This document shows, piece after piece, positions 42,312 through 50,618 of a stretch of DNA of 64,000 nucleotides. The DNA comes from Arthrobacter sp. FW305-BF8. GTDB lineage: Bacteria > Actinomycetota > Actinomycetes > Actinomycetales > Micrococcaceae. Under the pieces are notes generated by a model. The model was not told the origin of the DNA. It made no database searches and was given only the letters and a program-made list of their open reading frames with translations. The position numbers and the translations under genes are program-made. The stretch spans positions 620,001 through 684,000 of the forward strand of contig NZ_CP084561.1 in NCBI RefSeq assembly GCF_021789315.1, written 5' to 3'. Positions within the stretch are counted from its first letter, which is position 1. Each line of letters begins with the position of its first letter.

Positions 42312-43574
42312 ATGGAGAGTACAGGGTGCGCGGTGGTGGGCGGCGGGCCGGCCGGCATGATGCTGGCCCTCTTGCTGGCACGGGCCGGCGTCGAGGTCAC
42401 CGTCCTCGAAAAGCACGGCGATTTCCTCCGGGACTTCCGCGGCGACACCGTCCATGCCTCCACCATCCGGCTCATCGACGAACTCGGCCTCGGCGCCGAG
42501 TTCCGCGAACTGCCGCAAAGCCGGCTGCGCAATGTCGCCTTCCCCGTGCCTGGCGGCGGCCTGGTCACGCTGGGCAATTTCGCCGCGCTCCGGCCACCGT
42601 ACAACTACATTGCCATGATGCCGCAGTGGGACTTCCTGAACTTCCTCGCCAGGGCTGCCGAGCAGGAGCCGACGTTCACGCTCCTGATGGAGCACACGGC
42701 AACGTCCCTGATGTCCGACGGCGGACGGGTCACTGGTGTCCGCTACCTCACCAAGGACGGCGCCGAAGGCGCACTCCGCGCGGACCTTGTGGCGGCCACG
42801 GACGGCCGGCATTCGGTGCTGCGGCAGGCGGCCGGCCTGACGTCGAAGGAATACCCGGTGCCGTTCGACACCTGGTGGTTCAAGCTGCCGAGGGCCGAGT
42901 CCGAACAGGGGGAGGTGGCCGGGATCGTTCCGGCCTTCGGTGACCGCGCCGGCGTTATCGCCCTGTTCCGGGACACCTATTACCAGATGGGCTACTTCGC
43001 CCAGAAAGGCTCCGGCGACCGCATCAAGAGCGAGGGAGTGGAACGGTTCCGGGAACGCATCGCCGCCTTGCGCCCTGACCTCGCCGACAGGGTCGATGCC
43101 ATCAGTTCCCTGGACGACCTTCACTGGCTTGATGTCCGGCTGGACCGCCTGCGGCGCTGGTACGTCGACGGGCTGCTGTGCATCGGTGACGCCGCGCATG
43201 CGATGTCCCCGGCCGGCGGGGTGGGGATCAACCTAGCCATCCAGGACGCCGTGGCCGCGGCAACCCGGCTCGCCCCCGCGTTGCTGCGGGGCAAAGTCAC
43301 CGTGAAGGATCTGGCCGCGGTGCAGCGGCGGCGGCAGCTGCCCACCATGATCATCCAGTCTGTCCAGCGCTTCATGCACCGCGGCGTCTTCGTTCCGCTC
43401 TTTACCGGCAAGAGGTCGGGAGCGCCGCCGGTGATGATGTACCTCGCCCAGCACGTGCCCGTCCTGATGCGGCTGCTGCCCCGGATGATCGCGATCGGAC
43501 CCCTGCCCGAGCACGCGCCCGCCTTTGCCCGGCGGGTGGACGCGGGGCCCGGCAAGGCATCCGGCACCGACTAA
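42312..43574 (+). CDS. FAD-dependent monooxygenase (PHBH/UbiH-type)
   Basis: This encodes 420 residues from the ATG at 42312. The N-terminal GxGxxG motif is VVGGGPAGMMLALLLARAGVEVTVLEK. The second FAD motif is VAATDGRHSVLRQAAG near residue 165. The GD motif is LCIGDAAHAMSPAGGVGINLAIQDAV near residue 295. This is the group A aromatic hydroxylase fold; it needs NAD(P)H and FAD to hydroxylate a phenolic or related substrate. The substrate is unknown. The gene sits alone between the mannonate operon hairpin and pyrE. Confidence 0.88.
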   Translation: MESTGCAVVGGGPAGMMLALLLARAGVEVTVLEKHGDFLRDFRGDTVHASTIRLIDELGLGAEFRELPQSRLRNVAFPVPGGGLVTLGNFAALRPPYNYIAMMPQWDFLNFLARAAEQEPTFTLLMEHTATSLMSDGGRVTGVRYLTKDGAEGALRADLVAATDGRHSVLRQAAGLTSKEYPVPFDTWWFKLPRAESEQGEVAGIVPAFGDRAGVIALFRDTYYQMGYFAQKGSGDRIKSEGVERFRERIAALRPDLADRVDAISSLDDLHWLDVRLDRLRRWYVDGLLCIGDAAHAMSPAGGVGINLAIQDAVAAATRLAPALLRGKVTVKDLAAVQRRRQLPTMIIQSVQRFMHRGVFVPLFTGKRSGAPPVMMYLAQHVPVLMRLLPRMIAIGPLPEHAPAFARRVDAGPGKASGTD

Positions 43575-43584
43575 ACTGGAGCCC

Positions 43585-44166
43585 ATGACTTCCACCCCGG
43601 ACTCGCTTTCCAACACCGCTGCCCGTGCCCGACTTCTGGAACTGATCAAGGAGCTCGCGGTTGTCCGCGGCAAGGTCATCCTGTCCAGCGGTGCCGAGGC
43701 CGACTACTACATCGACCTGCGCCGCATCACCCTGCACCACGAGGCCTCCAAGCTCGTTGGCCAGGTCATGCTGTCCCTCATCGACGACGCCGGCATCGGC
43801 TTTGAGTGCGCCGGCGGCCTCACGATGGGGGCAGACCCGGTGGGCACCGCCGTCATGCACGCCGCCACCGACGCCGGCCGGGCGGTCGACGCCTTCGTGG
43901 TCCGCAAGGCGCAGAAGTCCTACGGTATGGGCCGCCAGGTGGAAGGTCCCTCCGTCGACGGCCGCAAGGTCCTGGTGCTCGAGGACACGTCCACCACCGG
44001 CGGCTCGGCCCTGACCGCCGTCGAGGGCGTCCGGAACGCCGGCGGCAACGTCGTCGCCGTCGCCGTCATCGTCGACCGCGACACCGGCGCCAAGGAAAAG
44101 ATCGAAGCCGAAGCCGGTGTGCCGTACCTGTACGCCTTCAGCAAGGACGAACTCGGCCTGAGCTGA
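43585..44166 (+). CDS. pyrE: Orotate phosphoribosyltransferase
   Basis: This encodes 193 residues from the ATG at 43585, 10 bp after the monooxygenase stop. The PRPP-binding motif VLVLEDTSTTGGSALTAV lies near residue 130. The N-terminal loop carries KVILSSGAEADYYIDLRR, and the flexible catalytic loop carries RKAQKSYGMGRQVEG. The length matches single-domain PyrE. It forms orotidine monophosphate in pyrimidine synthesis. A 34-bp palindromic terminator follows. Confidence 0.93.
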   Translation: MTSTPDSLSNTAARARLLELIKELAVVRGKVILSSGAEADYYIDLRRITLHHEASKLVGQVMLSLIDDAGIGFECAGGLTMGADPVGTAVMHAATDAGRAVDAFVVRKAQKSYGMGRQVEGPSVDGRKVLVLEDTSTTGGSALTAVEGVRNAGGNVVAVAVIVDRDTGAKEKIEAEAGVPYLYAFSKDELGLS

Positions 44167-44236
44167 TCCTCGCCCAGGCTGCTTTGGCAGCCAGAGGGGA
44201 CGCCCGGAGCGGACCGACTGGAGCGGGCCGTTTGAA

Positions 44237-44270
44237 GCGGACGACGGCGGGACCTCCCGCCGTCGTCCGC
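44237..44270. terminator. Terminator after pyrE
   Basis: The arms GCGGACGACGGCGGGA and TCCCGCCGTCGTCCGC are perfect 16-bp complements separated by CC; the sequence TCGGCTTTTGG follows. It shares the CGACGGCGG stem core with hairpins at 49680 and 53471. Confidence 0.85.
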
Positions 44271-44350
44271 TCGGCTTTTGGCCCCAAGCTTTTGGGCTCC
44301 ACGGCCCCCCCGCTTGTGCTGCCCCGCCCGGCTGTGCCTAGGGTAGTTCA

Positions 44351-45400
44351 GTGCCATACGAAGGGGCCGCGGGCCAGACCGGCCAGCAGAAGCCGCCGGG
44401 CGCAGACGCTGCCCGGCTTCTCCGGCGCGCCGCCAACCTCAAACGCTTCTCCCGCCGGACCTTCCTCACTGGAGCCGGCGCCTCCACTGTCCTCGCAGCC
44501 GACATGCTGTTCACGAAGCGCGTGCAGGAGGAGCGGCAGGTCCATAAAATACTCGTGGTCGAGGACGACTTCGCGCAGAGTTACTTTCCGAATGCCAGCT
44601 GGATCCTGTTCCCCGGCTACAAGACAAGCTGGGAAGAGGCCCAGTGGATCCTCAATTCGCTGCGCGGGAGCCTCCGGCTGCGCGGCCAGCTCGCGGCGGC
44701 CGGGTATTCGAACCTCGGACTGGACATCGACCAGCTGGTCATCGCGGTGATTGAGCACGTCCGGGCACACAACCTCACTACCCTGTACTTCTACGGTCAC
44801 AGCTTTGGCGGGATGGTGGCTACGCAGGTGGCAGCCCGGCTGCTGGAGCTGCATGGCGTCAAGGTTGAGCTGATCGTGCTCGACTGCAGCCCCTACAGCA
44901 AGTTCGACGTCCTGGACCAGAGCTGGTTCGACGGCGTGGTGTTCCTCTACGAAAGCGGGTTCCGGATCCCCTCCGTGCTGCGCGGCGGCTACGAGCTGGG
45001 GGAGCGGGTGGCCCACAAGGACGAGCGCTCATGGCGGCAGATCCTCGACCAGACGCTGGAGCAGCTGTCCCCGATCGCACCCTCCAGCGTCCTGGTGCAG
45101 ACGGAATCCGCCTACATCTACCACTTCGATGCCACGCGCTTTGCGGGCCAGATCGGCGATACCCGCATGGCTTACATCGGAAATCCCCGGGACCAGACCG
45201 TCAACTACCGGACGGCCCGTGATTCCTGGGCCCACACGTTCGCCGCCAACATGGTCACGGCCGACCGGCAGACCACGGGCGCACTGCCGGCACACGCCAG
45301 CCCGGGCTGGAACCCGTTCGTGTACCGGCCCATCCTCGAGGACCTGGAGAACGAAATCTTCCCGCTGCCCGGAGGCGGCGGAAAGATGACACCGTTCTAG
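44351..45400 (+). CDS. Alpha/beta-hydrolase-like protein with Tat-type N-terminus
   Basis: This 349-residue protein starts at a GTG. Residues about 33-52 carry FSRRTFLTGAGASTVLAAD, a twin-Arg signal with a short hydrophobic stretch, so export is likely. The nucleophile elbow GHSFGGMVATQVAARLLELHG lies near residue 157, and LIVLDCSPYSKFD follows the nucleophile strand. No sure catalytic Asp/His can be named; a His occurs in the late FAANMVTAD/PAHASPG region. The substrate is unknown. The stop TAG shares bases with the stop of the convergent HAD gene (CTAG at 45397-45400). Confidence 0.7.
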   Translation: MPYEGAAGQTGQQKPPGADAARLLRRAANLKRFSRRTFLTGAGASTVLAADMLFTKRVQEERQVHKILVVEDDFAQSYFPNASWILFPGYKTSWEEAQWILNSLRGSLRLRGQLAAAGYSNLGLDIDQLVIAVIEHVRAHNLTTLYFYGHSFGGMVATQVAARLLELHGVKVELIVLDCSPYSKFDVLDQSWFDGVVFLYESGFRIPSVLRGGYELGERVAHKDERSWRQILDQTLEQLSPIAPSSVLVQTESAYIYHFDATRFAGQIGDTRMAYIGNPRDQTVNYRTARDSWAHTFAANMVTADRQTTGALPAHASPGWNPFVYRPILEDLENEIFPLPGGGGKMTPF

Positions 45401-46227
45401 ATCTGGTTCTTGAGGTCCGCCACGGAGTTCAGCACCTGGTTGGGCCGGAACGGGTAGGAGGCGATTTCGTCGCGCTGCGTGATGCCGCTGAGCACCAGGA
45501 CGGTGTGCAGCCCGGCCTCCATGCCCGCGATGATGTCGGTGTCCATGCGGTCGCCGATCATCGCGGTGGTCTCCGAATGTGCATCGATCTGGTTCATGGC
45601 CGAGCGGAACATCATGGGGTTCGGTTTGCCCACAATGTACGGCTCCCGTCCGGTCGCCTTGGTGATCAGGGCGGCGATGGCGCCCGTGGCGGGCATCGGA
45701 CCGTCCTTGGAGGGGCCGGTGGCGTCCGGGTTGGTGGCGATGAAACGCGCCCCGGCGAGGATCAGCCGGATCGCCATGGTGATCGCCTCGAAGGAGTACG
45801 TGCGGGTTTCGCCGAGGACCACAAAGTCGGGGTTCTGGTCGGTGAGGATGAAGCCGGCCTCGTGGAGCGCCGTCGTCAGTCCTGCCTCGCCGATGGTGTA
45901 CGCGCGGTTCCCGGAATCCGAGCCCTGCACCTGGTCCTTCAGGAACTGGGCCGTGGCCAGGGCCGACGTCCAGATGTTCTCCTCAGGGATTTCCAGGCCG
46001 GAGGCCCGCAGGCGGGCGGCGAGGTCGCGCGGCGTGAAGATGGAGTTGTTGGTCAGGACGAGGAAGCGCTTTGAGGTGTCCACCCAGCGCTGGACCAGCT
46101 CCGCGGCCCCGGGAACGGCCTGGTTCTCATGCACCAGGACGCCGTCCATGTCGGTGAGCCAGCATTCAATGTCCTGGCCGCTGCGGTACACGGCCGCCGA
46201 TGTCTTTACCTTGTCCGCTTCTGCCAT
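45397..46227 (-). CDS. HAD-IIA family hydrolase (NagD-like phosphatase)
   Basis: This 276-residue phosphatase has motif I in CWLTDMDGVLVHENQ near residue 27 (nucleophile and acid/base Asp), motif II in FLVLTNNSIFTPRD near 60, and the capping domain between motifs II and III. The conserved Lys is in VGKPNPMMFRSA near residue 205, and motif IV in MIGDRMDTDIIAGMEAGL near 230. The type IIA cap and length match NagD or p-nitrophenylphosphatase-like enzymes that act on nucleotides or sugar phosphates. It is convergent with the hydrolase gene and divergent from the RNA methyltransferase. Confidence 0.9.
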   Translation of the reverse strand: MAEADKVKTSAAVYRSGQDIECWLTDMDGVLVHENQAVPGAAELVQRWVDTSKRFLVLTNNSIFTPRDLAARLRASGLEIPEENIWTSALATAQFLKDQVQGSDSGNRAYTIGEAGLTTALHEAGFILTDQNPDFVVLGETRTYSFEAITMAIRLILAGARFIATNPDATGPSKDGPMPATGAIAALITKATGREPYIVGKPNPMMFRSAMNQIDAHSETTAMIGDRMDTDIIAGMEAGLHTVLVLSGITQRDEIASYPFRPNQVLNSVADLKNQI

Positions 46228-46279
46228 GTCATTCCTTCACCGAGATGTTTGCATTCGGAGCCCAGTCTAGTGTTGAGGG

Positions 46280-46966
46280 GTGACGCAAACGCCCGGGACA
46301 CCCGAACCCCAACCAGAACCATCCCAGCCAGGACCGAACGGGACGCCGGAGCCAAAGCCGGAGGTCGGCGTCGGGCCCTGGGAAGGTGAATGGCCGGAAG
46401 GCGACCACTGGGATCCGGACCTCCTGACGGATGGCGACCGGCGCAACGTCGTGGACAAGTACCGGTACTGGAAGCACGAGGCGATCGTCGCGGACCTGGA
46501 TGCCAAACGGCACGACTTCCACATAGCCATCGAAAACTGGCAGCACGACCTCAACATCGGAACCGTGGTGCGCACCGCCAACGCATTCCTCGCCAAGGAG
46601 GTCCACATCATCGGACGACGGCGGTGGAACAGGCGCGGGGCGATGGTCACCGACCGCTACCAGCACGTCCGCCACCACCCCACCGTGGAGGACTTCGTGG
46701 CCTGGGCGCAGGGGGAGGGCCTGGCCATCATCGGGATCGACATCTTCCCCGATTCCGTCCCGCTGGAGACCTACGAGCTGCCGCAGAAGTGCGTGCTGGT
46801 CTTCGGGCAGGAGGGGCCGGGGCTGACGCCCGAAGTGCATGAGGCTGCAGAGGCCACGCTGTCGATCGAGCAGTTCGGGTCCACCCGGTCCATCAACGCA
46901 GGCTCGGCCGCGGCGATCGCCATGCACGCCTGGGTGCGCCGGCACGTGTTCGGCCAGCACGTCTAG
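46280..46966 (+). CDS. TrmH/SpoU-family RNA 2'-O-methyltransferase
   Basis: This 228-residue SPOUT methyltransferase starts at a GTG. A Pro/Glu/Gly-rich N-terminal 45 residues precede the catalytic domain. Motif 1 is LNIGTVVRTANAFLAKEV near residue 95, motif 2 is VLVFGQEGPGLTPEV near 172, and motif 3 is SIEQFGSTRSINAGSAAAIAMHAW near 195. These form the trefoil knot that binds S-adenosylmethionine. The target is tRNA or rRNA ribose; the exact site cannot be told. A hairpin repeat follows the stop at 46974. Confidence 0.9.
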   Translation: MTQTPGTPEPQPEPSQPGPNGTPEPKPEVGVGPWEGEWPEGDHWDPDLLTDGDRRNVVDKYRYWKHEAIVADLDAKRHDFHIAIENWQHDLNIGTVVRTANAFLAKEVHIIGRRRWNRRGAMVTDRYQHVRHHPTVEDFVAWAQGEGLAIIGIDIFPDSVPLETYELPQKCVLVFGQEGPGLTPEVHEAAEATLSIEQFGSTRSINAGSAAAIAMHAWVRRHVFGQHV

Positions 46967-46973
46967 TTTTCTG

Positions 46974-47032
46974 TCGAGGTGACACTTCACGGCAATGTTT
47001 GCGCCCGACACTGCCGTGAAGTGCCATTTCGA
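46974..47032. repeat. Hairpin repeat copy A (before the DUF559-like gene)
   Basis: CACTTCACGGCA (46983-46994) pairs with TGCCGTGAAGTG (47012-47023), flanked by TCGA on both sides. The loop holds TGTTTGCGCCCGACAC. A diverged copy with the same core occurs at 48025-48079, right at the end of the following gene. Confidence 0.75.
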
Positions 47033-47098
47033 AGCGGGTACGGCAGCTGTCCCTGTGGATAACCCCGGTGGCCGCTGACTGAGCAGCAACAATTGAGC

Positions 47099-48031
47099 AT
47101 GCGCAAGGCACCGCTCCCCGAGCACCTGAGGAAGGGCTCCTTCTCCCTCCGCGCCGCAGATAAGGCCGGAGTTAGTAGGACCCGCACCGAGGCGAACGAC
47201 TTGGTCACGGTTTCGCGGGGAATCCGGATGCACCTAGGCTCGGAGGCGTCCGGGGCGGATGCGCTGCGCGCCTACACCGAGCTTGATGACGCCTCCGTGC
47301 TTGCCGTAGCCTCGGCCGCCAGGATGCTGCAGGTCTGCTTGCCCGTCTGGCTGGAGCAGGACTGGCGTATCCACGTAGCCCGCCGGCGCGGATTCAGCAT
47401 GCCGCGCAGGGTGAACGTGGTGGGTCACCTGCTCACGCTACTCCCCGGTGAGGTCATTGAGTACGACGGCGTCCGGCTCACCTCCCCTGCCCGGACGTGG
47501 CTGGACCTGGCCTCGGTCCTGGCCGCCGATGAGCTCGTCATTGCCGGCGACTCGCTTGTGTGCTCGCACGGACCGGACTTTCCTCGGCCACGGGAGCCAA
47601 TGTGCACTGTCGAGGACCTTCGGGCTGCCATCGCCCGGCACCCCGGGATGCGCGGCATACGTACCGCCAGATCCGCGGTGGAACTGGTCCGTGTGGGTTC
47701 GGATTCCCAGCCTGAAACAAGGATGCGCCTGCACCTGATCAGGAGCGGCTTGCCCGAACCCGTTCTGAACTATGTGGTGACTGGGGTTTCTGGAAGGCCG
47801 GTGCTTTGGCCGGACGCCGCTTACCCGGCGCAGCGAGTAGCGGTCCAGTACGAGGGCTCGCACCACAATGCGGCCGACCAGTACCTGCGGGATATCCGGC
47901 GGGCGGACATTGCGGCAGAGCATGGCTGGCTTGAGGTCCGGGTGTCGAAGTTCGACCTCGCCGGTGACCGTCCCGCCGTCGTCGGCAAGGTCCGGGCGGC
48001 GCTGCAGAGCCGGGGCTGGCGCGCGAGATGA
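47099..48031 (+). CDS. AbiEi-like winged helix plus DUF559-like nuclease-fold protein
   Basis: This encodes 310 residues from the ATG at 47099; a TTG two codons earlier is possible. The N-terminus GSFSLRAADKAGVSRTRTEANDL resembles the winged helix of AbiEi-type antitoxins. The C-terminal 85 residues look like a Vsr/DUF559 nuclease fold: PVLWPDAAYPAQRVAVQYEGSHH, then QYLRDIRRADIAAEHGWLEVRV, with the Asp and Glu spaced as in PD-(D/E)xK enzymes. Such genes are frequent single copies in Micrococcaceae and their role is unknown. It is flanked by two copies of a hairpin repeat, and its stop codon lies inside the second copy. No partner toxin gene is adjacent. Confidence 0.75.
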   Translation: MRKAPLPEHLRKGSFSLRAADKAGVSRTRTEANDLVTVSRGIRMHLGSEASGADALRAYTELDDASVLAVASAARMLQVCLPVWLEQDWRIHVARRRGFSMPRRVNVVGHLLTLLPGEVIEYDGVRLTSPARTWLDLASVLAADELVIAGDSLVCSHGPDFPRPREPMCTVEDLRAAIARHPGMRGIRTARSAVELVRVGSDSQPETRMRLHLIRSGLPEPVLNYVVTGVSGRPVLWPDAAYPAQRVAVQYEGSHHNAADQYLRDIRRADIAAEHGWLEVRVSKFDLAGDRPAVVGKVRAALQSRGWRAR

Positions 48032-48079
48032 CACTTCGCGGCAGTGTTGGCGCCGAAGACTGCCGTTAAGTGCCATCTC
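48025..48079. repeat. Hairpin repeat copy B (overlapping the DUF559-like gene end)
   Basis: GAGATG(A)CACTT (48025-48036) through GGCAGT pairs with ACTGCC through AAGTG(C)CATCTC (48059-48079), with two mismatches. The loop contains TGTTGGCGCC, close to the loop of copy A. The TGA stop of the DUF559-like gene (48029-48031) is within the left arm. Confidence 0.75.
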
Positions 48080-48218
48080 ACAAACAGCCGCAAGTGTTAC
48101 CCGGCCGGGTGACCCAAACCACGGCGCGTGCAAAGAAATGGCTAGGATGGTTCCTAGCCGACGAGGTTCACTCCAGGGTCAACAAAACCCGCAGACGAAA
48201 TTCGATTTAGGAGTCAGC

Positions 48219-49238
48219 ATGCCCATTGCAACCCCAGATATCTATGCCGACATGATCGACCGCGCCAAGAAGGGCGGCTTCGCGTTCCCGGCCGTCAACG
48301 TCACGTCTTCCCAGACCCTGAACGCGGCCCTGCGCGGTTTCGCCGAGGCCGAGTCTGACGGCATCGTCCAGGTCTCCACCGGTGGTGCTGCATACTGGTC
48401 CGGCGCCTCCACCAAGGACATGGTTGCCGGTTCGCTGGGCTTCGCCGCGTTCGCCCGCGAGGTGGCCAAGAACTACAACGTGAACATCGCGCTGCACACG
48501 GATCACTGCCCCAAGGACAAGCTGGACGGTTTCGTCCTGCCGCTGCTGGCCGCTTCCGAGGCCGAGGTCAAGGCCGGCCGGAACCCGCTGTTCAACTCGC
48601 ACATGTGGGACGGCTCCGCCGAGACCCTGGACGAGAACCTGCGCATTGCCCGCGAACTGCTCGAGCGTACCGCGGCCGCAAAGATGATCCTCGAGGTTGA
48701 AATCGGCACCGTCGGCGGCGAGGAAGACGGCGTCGAGCACGAGATCAACGAGAAGCTCTACACCACGGTGGACGACGCCCTCGCCACCATCGAGGCTCTC
48801 GGCGCCGGCGAGAACGGCCGCTACATCACCGCCCTGACCTTCGGCAACGTGCACGGCGTGTACAAGCCGGGCGGAGTGAAGCTGCGCCCGGAGATCCTGA
48901 AGGACATCCAGGCCCAGGTCGGTGCCCGGATCGGCAAGGAGAACCCGTTCGACCTGGTCTTCCACGGCGGTTCCGGCTCCTCTGACCAGGAAATCGCGGA
49001 CGCCGTGTCCTACGGCACCATCAAGATGAACATCGACACGGACACCCAGTACGCGTACACCCGTCCGGTGGCTGACCACATGTTCCGCAACTACGACGGC
49101 GTCCTGAAGGTCGACGGCGAAGTGGGCAACAAGAAGACCTACGACCCCCGCGTCTGGGGCGCTTCCGCTGAGGCCGGCCTCGCCGCACGCGTTGTCGAGG
49201 CAACCCAGCAGCTGGGCTCCGCGGGCAAGACCTTCTAG
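48219..49238 (+). CDS. fbaA: Fructose-bisphosphate aldolase, class II
   Basis: This encodes 339 residues from the ATG at 48219 behind TTAGGAGTCAGC. The zinc-enzyme motifs are present: ALHTDHCPKDKLDGFV near residue 92 (first zinc His and catalytic Asp), EVEIGTVGGEEDGVEH near 165, FGNVHGVYKPGGVKL near 210 (second His) and VFHGGSGSSDQEI near 248 (third His). It cleaves or forms fructose 1,6-bisphosphate in glycolysis and gluconeogenesis. The DUF3151 gene follows by 2 bp, an order conserved in many Actinobacteria. Confidence 0.95.
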   Translation: MPIATPDIYADMIDRAKKGGFAFPAVNVTSSQTLNAALRGFAEAESDGIVQVSTGGAAYWSGASTKDMVAGSLGFAAFAREVAKNYNVNIALHTDHCPKDKLDGFVLPLLAASEAEVKAGRNPLFNSHMWDGSAETLDENLRIARELLERTAAAKMILEVEIGTVGGEEDGVEHEINEKLYTTVDDALATIEALGAGENGRYITALTFGNVHGVYKPGGVKLRPEILKDIQAQVGARIGKENPFDLVFHGGSGSSDQEIADAVSYGTIKMNIDTDTQYAYTRPVADHMFRNYDGVLKVDGEVGNKKTYDPRVWGASAEAGLAARVVEATQQLGSAGKTF

Positions 49239-49240
49239 TC

Positions 49241-49663
49241 ATGTCCGACGAGTTCCGCAAGAACCTTATGGGTCCCGAGCCCACGCTCCTGCCCGCTGAG
49301 ACCGAGGTGTACCAGCACCTCGCGCTCGGCGCCGAGGCGCTGGACCTCGTGGAAAAGCACCCCACGTCGTCGCTGTTGTGGGCCGTGCTGGCCGAGGAGG
49401 CGTGGTCGGAAGGCCGCACCATCGATTCCTACGCCTACGCACGGGTCGGCTACCACCGCGGCCTGGACTCGCTCCGCCGCAACGGCTGGCGGGGCGTGGG
49501 TCCCATCCCGTGGGAGCACGAGCCCAACCGCGGCTTCCTGCGGGCGCTTTACTCGCTGGGCCGCGCCTCCGCCGCCATCAACGAGGCGGAGGAACCTCAG
49601 CGCATCGAGAAGTTCCTCAACGACTCTGACCCCGCGGCCAAGGCTGCCATCGAGGGCAAGTAG
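49241..49663 (+). CDS. DUF3151 family protein
   Basis: This 140-residue protein, seen next to class II aldolase and purA in many Actinobacteria, has helices with TPR-like spacing: ALDLVEKHPTSSLLWAVLAEEAW, then AYARVGYHRGLDSLRRNGWRG, and GFLRALYSLGRASAAI. The motif VGPIPWEHEPNRGF is conserved in the family. Its function is unknown. It begins 2 bp after the fbaA stop, so expression is coupled. A 21-bp-stem terminator follows. Confidence 0.87.
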   Translation: MSDEFRKNLMGPEPTLLPAETEVYQHLALGAEALDLVEKHPTSSLLWAVLAEEAWSEGRTIDSYAYARVGYHRGLDSLRRNGWRGVGPIPWEHEPNRGFLRALYSLGRASAAINEAEEPQRIEKFLNDSDPAAKAAIEGK

Positions 49664-49679
49664 TACAACCAAGTTAAAT

Positions 49680-49729
49680 ACGACGGCGGGCGGTCACCTT
49701 CCTTGGAAAAGGTGACCGCCCGCCGTCGT
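49680..49729. terminator. Terminator after fbaA-DUF3151
   Basis: The arms are perfect 21-bp complements (left arm beginning ACGACGGCGGGCGG, right arm ending CCGCCCGCCGTCGT) around an 8-nt loop CCTTGGAA. It separates fbaA-DUF3151 from the convergent glycosylase-like gene and can act in both directions. Confidence 0.9.
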
Positions 49730-49764
49730 TGGTTGAGCTTGCCGAAACCTAGATCGCGGGGTTG

Positions 49765-50397
49765 TTAGCTGGCCCTCTGCAGGCCGGTGCGGGCCATGGC
49801 GTCGGCGTAGGCAACGTGCATCTCGTCGAGGTACTGCTTCTGCCGCTCGGGGCTTCCGGCGAAGGAGCGGCCGCTGAGCGAACGGACCTTGTAGGTCTTG
49901 AGCCCCCGGCGCCAGAGCAGCGGAACCTCGGTCTTGAGCAGCAGGCCTGCGAGGCGGTTGGCCTCGGTGCCGTGGGCCACGATGACCGAGGCGCGGGGGA
50001 CCAGTGCCAGGAATTTCAGGAGCGGCTTGAGGCCGGCCTGAATCTGGTCGGGGGTGAACTTGCCGTTGGGCTCATCCGGCGTGTGCCACGGGTGGACGTT
50101 CCACGGCATGATGTACTCCGGCCGCAGGCCCAGCTTCCACTGGAGGCCCAGCATGCGGGTGGCAGCATCGTCGTCGCCCGGCATGATGAAGCCGGTGGGC
50201 GATGCCGTGCCGATGTTGGAGAAGAGGCTGATGATGCGGCATTCGTCGACGTCGTGCGCGGGGTCGACGTACGGCACCTGGGTGCCCGGCTTGGCGCTCT
50301 GCAACGTATCGCAGAGCTCATTGACAGCGGCAACGTTGGGCTCGTAGCGGCGCCTTAGAAGCTGTTCATGGAAGGATTCGGTAGCCAGAGCGGTCAT
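49765..50397 (-). CDS. Uracil-DNA glycosylase-like protein
   Basis: This encodes 210 residues from the ATG at 50397; the open frame extends upstream but that part is low in coding signal. Possible motifs of the uracil-DNA glycosylase superfamily are FIMPGDDDAATRMLG near residue 68, MPWNVHPWHTPDE near 97 and VIVAHGTEANRLAG near 138, which sit where the catalytic and base-flipping loops should be. The classical GQDPYH motif is missing, so the family would be an atypical one. A ribosome-binding site GCAGGAG precedes the start. Moderate confidence in function, high in coding status. Confidence 0.68.
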   Translation of the reverse strand: MTALATESFHEQLLRRRYEPNVAAVNELCDTLQSAKPGTQVPYVDPAHDVDECRIISLFSNIGTASPTGFIMPGDDDAATRMLGLQWKLGLRPEYIMPWNVHPWHTPDEPNGKFTPDQIQAGLKPLLKFLALVPRASVIVAHGTEANRLAGLLLKTEVPLLWRRGLKTYKVRSLSGRSFAGSPERQKQYLDEMHVAYADAMARTGLQRAS

Positions 50398-50618
50398 ATG
50401 GTGCTGTGTCTCCTGCAGGTGGGTCGCGCCGCCGCGCCGCAGTCCGGCACGCCGCAGGCATGCCGAGTGCGGCGTGGTGAAAAATGAGGTGTGGACCGGT
50501 ACCTGACCGGTCCTTCCCAGTTTAGCAAGGCGTCCGAACCGCAATGTCCCGCCCCCGCGCGCCGCCATGGCGGACTCGCGCGGGGAAAGGCCTGCAGGGC
50601 GGTGAAATGAGGGCTAAA

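Noticed and set aside
41574..43199. 541-codon reverse-strand frame over gntK and the monooxygenase
   Set aside because: Spans two unrelated forward genes and the long intergenic hairpin; no conserved motif.
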